NCBI GenBank assembly: GCA_026122225.1
Contig: JANEZZ010002769.1
Coordinates: 620,001-684,000, forward strand
Origin: Heloderma charlesbogerti
Taxonomy: Eukaryota; Chordata; Lepidosauria; Squamata; Helodermatidae
Length of the DNA: 64,000 bases
Direction of reading: 5' to 3'
The number at the start of each line of letters is the position of its first letter. Positions within the stretch are counted from its first letter, which is position 1. The notes under the pieces are model-generated. The model made no database searches, was not told the DNA's origin, and was given only the letters and a program-made list of their open reading frames with translations. A program made the translations under genes and the position numbers. Shown here in pieces: positions 45,003 to 54,901 of the stretch.

Positions 45003-46080
45003 AAAAAATATTTTCATTTTCACAAATCCTAGAAAAAAGCTTACAACACTGCAAACTTAACACAAGGATTCAAGCAATCCATGAATTTGGAGTTCCAATA
45101 CATGACAAACAATGACCAATCAAGGATAAACTTGTTTATAGAGCCTTGTTCTTTGTTGTTATTCAGTCGTTCAGTCGTGTCCGACTCTTCGTGACCCCAT
45201 GGACCATAGCACGCCAGGCCTTCCTGTCCTGCGCTCTCTCCCGGAGCGTGCTCAAGTCCATATTCATTGCATCGGTGATGCTATCTAGCCACCTCATCCT
45301 CTGTCGTCCCCTTCTCCTTTTGCCTTCAGTCTTTCCCAGCATCAGGGTCTTTTCCAGAGAGTTTTCTCTTCGCATTAGGTGGCCAAAATATTTGAGCTTC
45401 AGCTTCAGTATCTGTCCTTCCAATGAGCACTCAGGTTGATTTCCTTTAGGATTGACTGATTTGACCTCCTCGCAGTCCAGGGGACTCATTGGAGTCTTCT
45501 CCAGCACCACAGTTCGAAAGCATCAATTCTTCGGCGCTCAGCCTTCCATATAGTCCAGCTCTCACAGCCATACGTTGCTACTGGGAAAACCATAGCTTTG
45601 ATTAGACGGACCTTTGTCAGCAAGGTGATGCCTCTGCTTCTTACTATGCTGTCTAGGTTTGCCATAGCTTTCCTCCCAAGGAGCAAGCGTCTTTTAATTT
45701 CATGGCTACAGTCACGTCTGTGGTGATCAATGTCGTTATATAAACCGTATCCCAAACCCTCTGGAACCAATCTTCATTAGTCAGAATACTGGTCTTCCTC
45801 CAGAAAGTAGCTATCAGTAATTTACGTACTGTCACAAGATTAAGAGCAAGCTCCAATTTGCAAGTTAAATTTAAGTCTTTAAGATAGCCAAGTAAAATAC
45901 ACAATGGATCCATTGGTATCGTATGTCTTGTCATTTCATAAATATTTTGCAAGACCTTTTCCTAGTATTTTTTAATATTAGGGCAAGACCAAAATACATG
46001 AACAAAGTCAGCCTTCATCCCCCCATATCTCCAACACTTGTCTGAACAATTCTTATATATTTTGTCTAATTTATATGGGG
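45003..46080 (-). mobile_element. L1 LINE 3' end, antisense, inserted in L2 tail
   Basis: The complement reads CSDKCWRYGGMKADFVHVFW, then SCPNIKKY and LLIATFWRKT: the C-W-R-C-G..H-x-W-W-x-C-P zinc-knuckle end of L1 ORF2. An A-rich end lies at 45003. TAATGCATTTTT (44991-45002) and TAATACATTTTA (46081-46092) are its diverged target duplication. A BovB copy sits inside it. Confidence 0.8.
45152..45728 (-). mobile_element. BovB LINE, 5'-truncated, antisense, inside L1
   Basis: The minus strand encodes VTVAMKLKDACSLGGK (frame 2 of ..SHEIKRRLLLGRK), then SRGITLLTKVRLIKAMVFPV, CESWT, KLKLKYFGHLMRRENSLEK and RMRWLDSITDAMNMDLS. It ends at the GTTGTTATTCAGTCG tail. The 5' end is at GTCACGTCTGTGGTGATC. 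No clean duplication. Confidence 0.88.
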
Positions 46081-46454
46081 TAATACATTTTAATGGTTTT
46101 TAGATTCTGTGACCTGCCCCACAGCTTTGGCTGTGGGGAGGTATAGAAATATAATAAATGACATGACATGTGCAAATGTGGGACAGGCACACCAGTGTGC
46201 ATGCCTATGGGACAAAGAGGTAACACAGTCTGGGACCATCTGAGGATCTCTTTCTGTGGCACCTAATGCTGGTACTAAAATCTTTTCAGAAACGTTCTAT
46301 AAAGTCGGAACACCTAGAGTTAGCTATCTGAACTATTAGTTCAGAACTACTTAAATCACACAGAATTGTAATCCCTACCTTCCAGTAGAATGAGCAACAT
46401 ACCAGTCCCATTGATGGACCACTTTAAAGCAAATGGATCACTATTTGGCAAAAT

Positions 46455-47690
46455 AAATTAGAGATGCGGGGCTTCCATTCAAGATCAGGATCACAGTGCA
46501 GGGCTGGGGTAGGATTAAAACTCCCCAGCTCCCCACACAAGGTGGGGGGGTGGGGGACAGCCATCCTTGACTTGATTCCGACCAACAGGGAAGAGTTAGT
46601 TGATAAGGTGAAAGTAGCAGGAACTTGGAGGGAAAGTGACCTTGTAACGCTCGTTATTGATTTTAAGGAAAACTAAAGCTGTGTAGTCAAACATGTACCT
46701 TGGACTAGAGGAAAGCTGATTTTAATAAGCTCAGAACAATGATAAGTAGGATTCCATGGCAGGCACACCTAACAGGAAGAGGAGTTCAAGAGGGATGGGA
46801 ATTCCTCAAAAAGGAGATACTAAAGGCACAATCAGAAACAATCCCAATGGGGAAAAAAATGGAAGACAACAGAAGAAGCCGGTGTGGCTACACAAAATGT
46901 TTAGTGATGATCTGAAAATAAAAAAGACACATACAGAAGGTGGAAGGAGGGACAAGTCACTATGGAAGTGTACAGGCAGATAGCCTGGAATTTCAGAGAT
47001 GGTGTCAGGAAAGCTAAAACTCAGAATGAGCTGGGAGTGGGACTGGCAAGGGATGCGAAGAATAACAAAGAGGGCTTCTTCAGAAAGTAAAAGGTTCAGA
47101 GTGTAAAAAAGACAATTATAATGGTGGAGCAGCTGCACGGTGAAGATGGCAAAATGCAAACAGATGACAAAAGGCGGAACTGCTCAACTCCTATTTTGGT
47201 ACAGTCTTCTCATAAAATTAGAGGATCTGTGTCCAATCTGGCATATGTAACAAAGAGGCTGGAAGGGTAGGACTGCAGCTTGAGGTCGACGGAGAAATGG
47301 TCTGGGAATATCTAAGCACCTTAAATATGTTCAAATCCCCAGATCCAGACGAATTGCATCGGAGGGTGTTGAAGGAGCTAGCAAATGAACTCTCAGAACC
47401 TGTCTTTGGGAAATCCTGGAGAACAGGTAAATTACCAGAGGGCTAGAGGAGGGCAAATGTTGTCCCTATCTTCAAAAAGGGCAAAAGGGAATATCTGGGG
47501 AATTATAGATCAGTTAGTCTGACATCAATAAACGAAAGATTCTAGAGCAGCTTATAATGCACTTGATATGTAGGCACCTTGACGCTAATGATCACTGGAA
47601 GCCAGCATGGATTTGTCAAGACTCCCAGTTGTTATACCCTAGCAACAATAAGGCTCCCCTCATCTAAATTAGGCTGCTAAAACGAAGAAA
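46455..47690 (+). mobile_element. CR1 LINE fragment, sense, decayed
   Basis: Translated pieces: LDLIPTNREELVDKVKVAGT (LILTNREELVxEVxVxGxLGxSDH in CR1), QKKPVWLHKMFSDDLKIKK, SPDPDELHRRVLKELANEL, GRANVVPIFKKGK and NYRSVSLTSI. The block order matches the antisense CR1 at 61455-64000. Stops and frameshifts throughout, and it is cut off soon after the QHGF-equivalent. Confidence 0.8.
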
Positions 47691-47744
47691 ACAGGAGTGG
47701 ATCTGTGTGTGAGAGAATTATTAATTCAGTTCTGGTACTATAAC

Positions 47745-47876
47745 GAAAAACAAGAGTCCTGTGGCATCTTATAGACTTAACAAATGTATTCTGCGTAAGC
47801 TTTAGTGCACTATTGCCCATGAAAGCTTATGCCAGAATAAATTTGTTAATCTTTAAGATGCCATAGAATTCCTTAA
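47745..47876. mobile_element. Palindromic MITE, second copy
   Basis: CAAGAGTCCTGTGGCATCTTA..GACTTAACAAATGTATTC pairs with GAATAAATTTGTTAATCTTTAAGATGCCATAGAATTCCTT. The centre AAGCTTTAGTGC..GCCCATGAAAGCTTATGC is also partly palindromic. Shares ACCTTAAAGACxAACAAATTTAT with 30765-30936. Confidence 0.7.
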
Positions 47877-47883
47877 TTCTAAG

Positions 47884-48320
47884 ATCTGATTTGCACATCA
47901 CAGCCAATTCCTGGGTTGTTTAACCCAGGAATTGGCTGGGAGTGGGGGGGGGGTGCGAGACCGTGTGCTGCCTTCCACTCACCACTTCCACTTCCAGTTA
48001 ACAACCCAGGAACACCCCAGTTGTTTCGTGATGTGCAAACCTGGAAACTCTTGTGTTTAGGGGTTAAACAACCCAAAGTTACCTCAACAAGGAATGATGG
48101 GTTAACTTTGTGTTAAATACCCCTAAACTACCCAGAGTTTCTGGGTGTGCATGTCACAAAACAAACCAGGAGTGGGGTTTTCCTGGGGTGTTATTTGCAA
48201 GTGGAAGCAGGTGAGTGGGCAGATACCAGTGTGCTTGCTTCCACAATCTCACAAACAACCCATGGTAAGCAAACCATGGGTTATTTGATCATGCGAACTG
48301 GGTCATTGCATATGATCTCG
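47884..48320. mobile_element. Long foldback DNA element, arms ~190 bp
   Basis: The left arm (to about 48085) and the reverse complement of the right arm share, in order, TTGCACATCA/TTGCAATGA, CACTCACCACTTCCACTT/CACTCACCTGCTTCCACTT, AACACCCCAG/AACACCCCAG, GTGATGTGCAAACC/GTGACATGCACACC, GTTTAGGGGTTAAACAA/GTTTAGGGGTATTTAAC and AAAGTTACC/AAAGTTAACC. Each end also has a small perfect hairpin (47901-47938, 17-bp arms; 48257-48282, 10-bp arms). No transposase. Confidence 0.8.
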
Positions 48321-48777
48321 CCCCACATTTCATTTTTCACCTGACTCTGGTTGGTGGATCTTGGGAGGTGAGTAAAAAGAACAAGGCCGATCCTGCAAGC
48401 TTGAAGTCTGTCAACCCCTGTCTTAGAACATGGTTGTGTCACACAGCTGTAAAGCAAGGATGGGGTGAGGTGATTTTTAAAGTCAAAGAGAAGTAGGCAG
48501 GAGAACAGATTCTGAATCCTTTGCCTGCCTGCTGCTTTTGTCCCTGAAACACAGCCTCAGATCAACCTTATTTCTCCCCACGGGGCTTATTTCCAGTTTA
48601 ACCTCCACTAGGAGGATTGTGGCTGGTGGTGCAGAGTTGTGTGTGTGTGGGGGGGAATGATTTGGCACCCCTTTTGCTGCTGCTGTTGCTCAGCTTTAAA
48701 TTCCTCCTTGCTTCACACCTCTGTGGTAGACCTGCCTTCTAACAGATGGGTCCGCCACCATCACATTTAGGCAGTGG

Positions 48778-48845
48778 TTAGATATGCGAGTTGTATCCAA
48801 TGTTACTCCTACTTAAAGTAGACCCATTCAAATGATATATTGAGG
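48778..48845. repeat. Half of a palindromic MITE left of BovB
   Basis: GAGTTGTATCCAATGTTACTC and AAAGTAGACCCATTCAAATG. The complement of GAGTTGTATCCAATGTT reappears as AACATTGGATGCAACTC at 51497-51513, directly after the BovB 3' end. This suggests the BovB landed inside this MITE. Confidence 0.5.
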
Positions 48846-49014
48846 ATATAATCAGTGAGTTCTTTAGTGATCTTGTTGTATTGTTGTGTGTATTCTCCTT
48901 TTCCGTTGCCTCTATTCTTAAATTTATTTCAAAATAAAATAAAATTTGTTGAGGGGAGGGACACCAAAAACTATGAGATTTCTTAGGATTCGGAGCTAAA
49001 GATAGACTTAGGCT

Positions 49015-51496
49015 AACACTGGATGAAAGAGTGAAATGGCTGGGCCAAAGCCAAAAGGACACTCAGCTGTGGATGTGTCTGGTGGTGAAAAGAAAGTCCG
49101 ATGCTGTAAAGAACAATATTGTTTAGGAACCTGGAATGTAAGATCAATGAATCAAGGTAAGCTGGAGGTGGTCAAACATGAGATGGCAAGATTGAACATT
49201 GACATCTCAGGAATCAGCAAACTAAAATGGACAAGCATGGGCGAATTTAATTCAGGTGACCATTATATCTACTACTGTGGGCAAGAATCCCTTAGAAGAA
49301 ATGGAGTAGCACTCATAGTCAACAAAAGGGTGGGAAAAGCAGTACTGGGGTACAACCTCAAAAACGATAGCATGATCTCAGTACGAATCCAAGGCAAACC
49401 ATTCAACATCCCAGTAATTCAAATCTATGCCCCAACCACTGAGGCCGAAGAAGCTGAGGTTGATTGGTTCTATGAAGACCTACAACACCTTCTAGAACTA
49501 ACACCAAAAAAAGATGTCCTCTTCATCATAGGGGATTGGAATGCTAAAGTAGGAAGTCAAGAAATCACCGGGGTAACAGGCAAGCATGGCCTTGGTGTAC
49601 AAAATGAGGCAGGACAAAGGCTAGTAGAGTTTTGCCAAGAGAACACGCTGATCATAGCAAACACTCTTTTCCAACAGCACAAGAGGCGACTCTACACATG
49701 GACATCACCAGATGGTCAATATCGAAATCAGATGGATTATGTCCTTTGCAGCCAAAGATGGAGAAGCTCTATACAGTCAGTAAAAACAAGACCTGGAGCT
49801 GACTGTGGCTCAGATCATGAGCTGCTTCTTGCAAAATTTCGGCTGAAATTGAAGAATGTAGGGAAAACCACTAATACATTCAGGTATGACCTAAATCATA
49901 TCCCTTATGAATATACAGTGGAGGGGAGGAATAGATTTAAGGGATTAGACCTGATAGACAGAGTGCCTGAGGAACTATGGACGGAGGTCCGTGACATTGT
50001 TCAGGAGGCAGCAACTCAATCCATCCCAAAGAAAGAGAAATGCAAGAAAGCAAAGTGGCTGTCTGATGGGGCTTTACAAGTAGCTAAGGAAAGAAGGGAA
50101 GCGAAAAGCAAGGGAGAAAGGGGAAGATATACCCAACTGAATGCTGAGTTCCAGAGAATAGGAAGGAGAGACAAGAAGGCCTTCTTAAATGAACAATGCA
50201 AAGAAATCGAAGAAAATAATAGAATGGAAAAGACTAGAGATCTCTTCAAGAAAATCGGAGCTCTCAAGGGAAGGTTTTGTGCAAAGACGGGCATGATAAA
50301 GGACAAAGAAGGCAGGGACCTAACAGAAGCGGATGAGATTAAGAAGAGGTGGCAAGAATACACAGAAGAACTATACAGGAAAGATCCAAATGTCCCTGAT
50401 AGCCATGATAGTGCGGTCACTGAACTTGAGCAGGACATCCTAGAGAGTGAAGTCAAGTGGGCCTTAGGAAGCATTACTAACAACAAAGCTAGAGGAGATG
50501 ACAGTATTCCTGCTGAGCTATTTAAAATCCTAAAGGGTGATGCTGTTAAAGTGCTGCACTCAATATGCCAACAAATTTGGAACACTCAACAGTGGCCACA
50601 AGACTGGAAAAGGTCAGTTTACATCCCAATTCCAAAGAAGGGCAATGCCAAAGAGTGTTCAAACTACCGTACAATTGTGCTCATTTCACATGCCAGCAAG
50701 GTGATGCTCAAAATCCTACAAGCTAGGCTTCAGCAGTATGTGAACCGAGAACTACCAGAAGTACAAGCTGGGTTTCGAAGAGGCAGAGGAACTAGAGAGC
50801 AAATCACCAACATTCGCTGGATCATGGGGAAAGCAGGAGAATTCCAGAAAAACGTCTATTTCTGGTCCATTGACTATGCTGAAGCCTGTGTGGATCACAA
50901 CAAACTGTGGCAAATTCTTAAAGAGATGGGAGTACCAGACCACCTTACCTGTCTCCTGAGAAACCTGTACGAGGGTCAAGAAGCGACAGTAAGAACCGGA
51001 CATGGAACAACCGATTGGTTCAAAATCGGGAAAGGAGTACGACAAAGCAGTATATTGTCGCCCTGCTTATTTAATTTATATGCAGAGTACATCATGAGAA
51101 ACACCGGGTTGGATGAATCACAGGATTTAGAGGATCTAAAGAGCCTCTTGTTGAGGGTGAAAGAGGAGAGTGCAAAAGCTGGTTTGAAACTCAACATTAA
51201 AAAAACCAAGATCATGGCATCTGGCCCCATCACTTCCTGGCATATAGAAGGGGAAGAAATGGAAGCAGTGACAGATTTTATTTTCTTGGCTCCAAGATCA
51301 CCGCAGACGGTGACTGTAGCCATGAAATTAAAAGACGCTTGCTCCTTGGGAGGAAAACTATGGCAAACCTAGACAGCATAGTAAGAAGCAGAGACATCAC
51401 ACTCCGGGAGAGAGTGGAGGACAGGAGGGCCTGGCGTGCTATGGTCCATGGGTCACAAAGAGTCGGACACAACTGAACGACTGAACAACAACAAAA
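49015..51496 (+). mobile_element. BovB (RTE) LINE, long but defective copy
   Basis: A 2.5-kb sense element with a long ORF (49036-51372) and a 3' end GTCGGACACAACTGAACGAC followed by (CAA)n. The 5' leader (AGGCTAACACTGGATGAAAG) fits BovB. About 385 bases are missing between GACATCAC (about 51402) and ACTCCGGGAGAGAG compared with the 45-kb copy, removing the ORF's C-terminal part. Confidence 0.9.
49036..51372 (+). pseudogene. BovB endonuclease-reverse transcriptase ORF, inactivated
   Basis: A 778-codon frame with an APE-type endonuclease and a reverse transcriptase, the single ORF of RTE/BovB elements. Endonuclease: TWNVRSM (N34), IIGDWNAKVG (D167), SDH (259-261), all intact. Reverse transcriptase from about residue 473: IPKKGNAKECSNYRTI, QAGFRRGRGTREQI, and motif A SIDYAEACVDH (D613). 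Three faults disable it. Motif A lacks the FD pair present in the copy at 58.5 kb (AFDCVDH). Motif B reads VRQSSILSPCLF instead of RQGC or RQDC. The segment with the catalytic YADD has been deleted near residue 696 (51121), about 25-30 codons. Near 51290 one G is lost, so the final 30 residues are out of frame. The endonuclease half still looks intact. Confidence 0.9.
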
Positions 51497-51513
51497 CATT
51501 GGATGCAACTCTA

Positions 51514-52940
51514 TTACATGAAAGCAAGCACATGTGGTACTGCCACCAATGGACTGTTGACAGTGAGAAGGCCGTATCCTCTTTCTGCTTGTGGTATGTC
51601 CCACCCCTCCCCTTCTCCCTTTATTACACCTCTCCTCCCTCAGGAACTGGCCTGTCATTCTTTCCATTCCTGTTTCTCCTTCCCCAAACCCCAAGAGCAG
51701 AGCTCCCAAAGCCAGCCCTGCTTCCTCTTCTCCAGTCCCACAGACGAGGTTGGAGGGAGAGGTTTCCTTCCTCAGCACTTTGCCTATGCAGCAGCAGCAG
51801 CACAATTTTGCTTGAAGTTGCGTTGGCATTTGTAAACGACCACAGCGGTTGCCAAATTTTACCAGGAAGCAAATGCTCTGAACTTGTGCACTGGCAAAAA
51901 CGCAGTCCTATGCTTTGCTAGATAACATCACCTCTTCCTCCTCCAAGGGTTGCACTGCATACAGCAACTGGAAAACAAACACACCCTTCCTTCCTCAGAA
52001 AACACCACGTTTTAGCAAGCCATGTTGGAAAAGGACTTCTTTGTTGTCTTTGCTTGTAGAATGGCTGCTGTTGAAACCCTGGTGGGCCTCTTTTGCTTAC
52101 TAATGCTAAAGATGACGTGGGGCCCCTGGCTGTCCAAAGACCTTGTGAGAAGGCCACAATCCTTGTGAATTGCCAAGGAGTGATCTTGCTCCATGGTTGC
52201 TGAGAGCTCCTGGTGGAAGTCCTGACTCCTGATAAGGGCTCATGCCAAAGCTCTTAAATTGGGGAATCCAAGCCTTTTCTAAAGGGGTGGGGAGGGAGGA
52301 GGCAAAGTTGACTACAGATAATATTGTGCATATGGCAGGTCACTGCAGGGCCTCAGCTTCCAATGTTGAACAGCTGGTGACAGTTTTGTTGCACACAACC
52401 ACAGTTTTGTTGCAAACAACAGTGAGGGTGCCACAATGCAACCGCAGGAAACGAGGGATGGACACACAGCATCCCCTGCTCTCTCCTGAGGTTACAATCC
52501 TGATGTTTTTAAATATAGACAATGCTTGCCAGAATGACTGGGCAACTGGACCATGGCTAAAATGTTGACAGGAGGTGGTTGGGAATCAGGTTTGTTTTCA
52601 GGATTTCAAAAGCTATTTTGGCCTTTGCAGAAATAAGTATTTTTGTTTGTGTTCAGGAAATGCTCTATAGTTTGAACATAGTAGAAATGCAAATACTTTT
52701 CCCTCAGCTTGTACTGGGGGGTCCAAACAACGTGCAGCACCTCTTTCCTGCATGTATATCCAATGTGGGAAAACGGCATTTTCCTATATCTCAGTCAGAA
52801 AATTGCACTTCTGTGTCACCTGGAATGTGATGGCATGAGTGTCAAGACTGGGGAGTGATGTCCTAGAGACATCACTGCTAATTCCTCCTAGTGTGAATGT
52901 GTGTGTATATACATCTTTCAATGCGGAGCACCATCCCCAA
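51514..52940. other. No gene recognised
   Basis: Several overlapping open frames around 51430-51920 on both strands look like by-products of C/T-rich composition. No family is recognisable. Confidence 0.4.
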
Positions 52941-53055
52941 CCCGATGCTCTCCAGATGTGCTGGGCTACAACTCCTATAATCCCCAGCCAGCCAGCTAGA
53001 TTGAATGATGGGAATTGTAGTCCATGGCATCTGGAGTGCCACACTGGGAAAGGCT
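52940..53055. mobile_element. Palindromic hAT-family MITE
   Basis: CATCCCCAACCCGATGCTC opposite GCACTCCAGATGCC (complement strand), with GGGCTACAACTCCTATAATC pairing with GATGGGAATTGTAGTCC. Same family as 13181, 29351 and 34253; left terminus decayed. Confidence 0.7.
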
Positions 53056-53063
53056 GAAGAGGA

Positions 53064-53152
53064 TTAGGCTTCAATCCTATACATACTTGTGAGTAAATCC
53101 CATTGAACTCAATGGGGCTTACTTCTGAGTAGACATGTATACGATTGCACTG
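53064..53152. mobile_element. Small palindromic MITE with CAATCCTA ends
   Basis: CAATCCTATACATACTTGTG pairs with CATGTATACGATTGCAC. The centre GAGTAAATCCCATTGAACTC / AATGGGGCTTACTTCTGAG is palindromic. Termini resemble the Harbinger-like element at 11515; flanks are not TTA. Confidence 0.65.
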
Positions 53153-53485
53153 CCAGTTAAACCTTTCCTTTTGAAAGAAAGAATAAAGGTTTTTGCAACT
53201 TCTCCCCACAACCCTGCAAAGAGCTTTTCCTTCTGTCGTACAAAATTCAGGGAATGTTAATTCAGCTCACAAGTAAGAGTTCTGTATAACAACCCTCCAT
53301 TTGGAGAAAAGTTTTTATGTTTTATCTGTTTGCACTGGCTGCCCCTTTTCAGTCCTGAAGTGATGTTAATTTAATAGAAGTGGTGCTAATTTAGTGGTGT
53401 TTGATTCAGTGGTGTTAATTTAATAAAAGTGCATACAAGTTTCTTGTCACTGCCCCACCCACACCTTCCAGAACTATCTAACCTT

Positions 53486-54366
53486 TGTTGTTGTTGTTGT
53501 TGTTCAGTCATGTCCTACTCTTCATGACCCCATGGACCATAGCACGCCAGGCCTTCCTGTCCTGTGCTCTCTCCCGGAGTGTGCTCAAGTTCATACTCAT
53601 TGCATCGGTGATACTATCTAGCCATCTCATCCTCCGCCGTCCCCTTCTCCTTTTGCCTTCAGTCTTTCCCAGCATCAGGGTCTTTTCCAGGGAGTTTTCT
53701 CTTCGCATTAGGTGGCCAAAATATTTGAGCTTCGGCTTCAGTATCTGTCCTTCCAATGAGCACTCAGGATTGATTTCCTTTAGGATGGACTGATTTGACC
53801 TCCTTGCAGTCCAGGGGACTCGTAAGAGTCTTCTCCAGCAACACAGTTCGAAAGCATCAATTCTTCGGTGCTCAGCCTTCCTTTAGTCCAGCTCTCACAG
53901 CCATACATTACTACTGGGAAAACCATAGCTTTGATTAGACGGACCTTTGTCGGCAAGGTGATGTCTCTGCTTCTTACTATGCTGTTAGGTTTGCCACAGC
54001 TTTCCTCCCAAGGAGCAAGCGTCTTTTAATTTCATGGCTACAGTCACCATCTGCGGTGATCTTGGAGCCCAGGAAAGTAAAATCTGTCACTGCTTCCATT
54101 TCTTCCCCTTCTATATGCCAGGAAGTGATGGGGCCAGATGCCATGATCTTAGTTTTTTTAATGTTGAGTTTCAAACCAGCTTTTGCACTCTCCTCTTTCA
54201 CCCTCAACAAGAGGCTCTTTAGATCCTCTTCACTTTCTGCCATTAGGGTGGTATCATCTGCATATCAGAGGTTGTTGATAATTCTCCCGGCAATCTTAAT
54301 TCCAACCTGTGATTCATCCAACCCGGCGTTTCTCATGATGTACTCTGCATATAAGTTAAATATATG
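53486..54366 (-). mobile_element. BovB LINE, 5'-truncated, antisense, perfect TSD
   Basis: The minus strand encodes NPAFLMM-complement sequence, MAESEEDLKSLLLRVKEES, LNIKKTKIMASGPITSWHIE and GSKITADGDCSHEIKRRLLL, down to MVHGVMKSRT and a (CAA)n tail. TATCTAACCTT is duplicated at 53475-53485 and 54367-54377. Confidence 0.94.
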
Positions 54367-54494
54367 CTTATCTAACCTTGAAGGATGGCTATTCCTGCCC
54401 ATTCCCTTCATTGTGCTCTTTTGCGCCTTTCAGCCATCCTGCAAAATGTAAAATGCCCACTTAATTTGCTCATCAGGATATAAGCTCTGAAGGG

Positions 54495-54580
54495 CACAAT
54501 CCCATGCATATCTAGACAGAAAAAAGTCCTACAACTCCCAGCATTCCCCAGCCAGCATGCATAGGATTGCATCCTAAAAT
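54495..54580. mobile_element. Small palindromic MITE with CAATCC ends
   Basis: GGGCACAATCCCATGCATAT pairs with CATGCATAGGATTGCATCC. The centre GTCCTACAACTCCCAGCAT matches the core of the element at 58257. Decayed ends. Confidence 0.65.
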
Positions 54581-54764
54581 GCTTTCTTTGAAGATTTTTT
54601 ATAAACTACTTCGTTATTAAATTTTTTAAAATACAACAAATCTTAATGATCGATAAATGAACTGTCCAGCCTACTCTCCAGTTTCTGATAGTAATCAGTT
54701 CCCCTGTGGTGGTGAGACCTGTACAGAGCATTCAAAGCGTTACTCATGTGTATTTATCTCCCCT

Positions 54765-54900
54765 TCTACCCTGCCCTTTCTCCAAGTGACATAGGGCAAT
54801 GTAGAGCAAGATTTTTCTTGCCACCCCCATTTTATCTTGACAACAGCCCTGTGCCCTAATTTAGGCTGAGAGTGAATGACCGGCTCAAGGTCACCCAGTG
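54765..54900 (-). mobile_element. Antisense SINE fragment
   Basis: CATTTTATCTTGACAACAGCCCTGTG and CTCAAGGTCACCCAGTGG are the complements of the CCTCACAGGGTTGTTGTGA and GTGACCTTGGGC blocks of the tRNA-derived SINE at 13425. The tRNA-like head is missing. Confidence 0.65.
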
Positions 54901-54901
54901 G

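Larger units (their letters stand above)
42700..46165 (+). mobile_element. L2-type LINE, sense, split by three insertions
   Basis: Reads through PANVPFLGKLL-like, LLDKSDY | [55 protein letters not shown] | S..GEAVDVLNQ, then LVQNAVARLITGMRR, LHWLPVLFQAQF, GPQYLMECLSQHEPT and VAPQLWNDLP. The catalytic YADD survives but stops and frameshifts are common. Insertions sit at 43299-43350, 43757-44048 and 45003-46080. The 3' UTR resumes at 46081 and ends near 46165 in ATAATAAATGACATGACATG. A short duplication, CTATTAATGCTGGCCCTAAG, occurs at 42765 and 42799. Confidence 0.85.

Noticed and set aside
50016..50585. 189-codon minus-strand frame inside the BovB ORF
   Set aside because: Mirror frame of the Lys/Glu-rich linker of the BovB protein (gives Ser/Leu/Phe-rich nonsense).
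51278..51921. Overlapping frames of 160-183 codons on both strands after the BovB element
   Set aside because: They run out of BovB sequence into C/T-rich DNA; no known motif and both strands are equally open.
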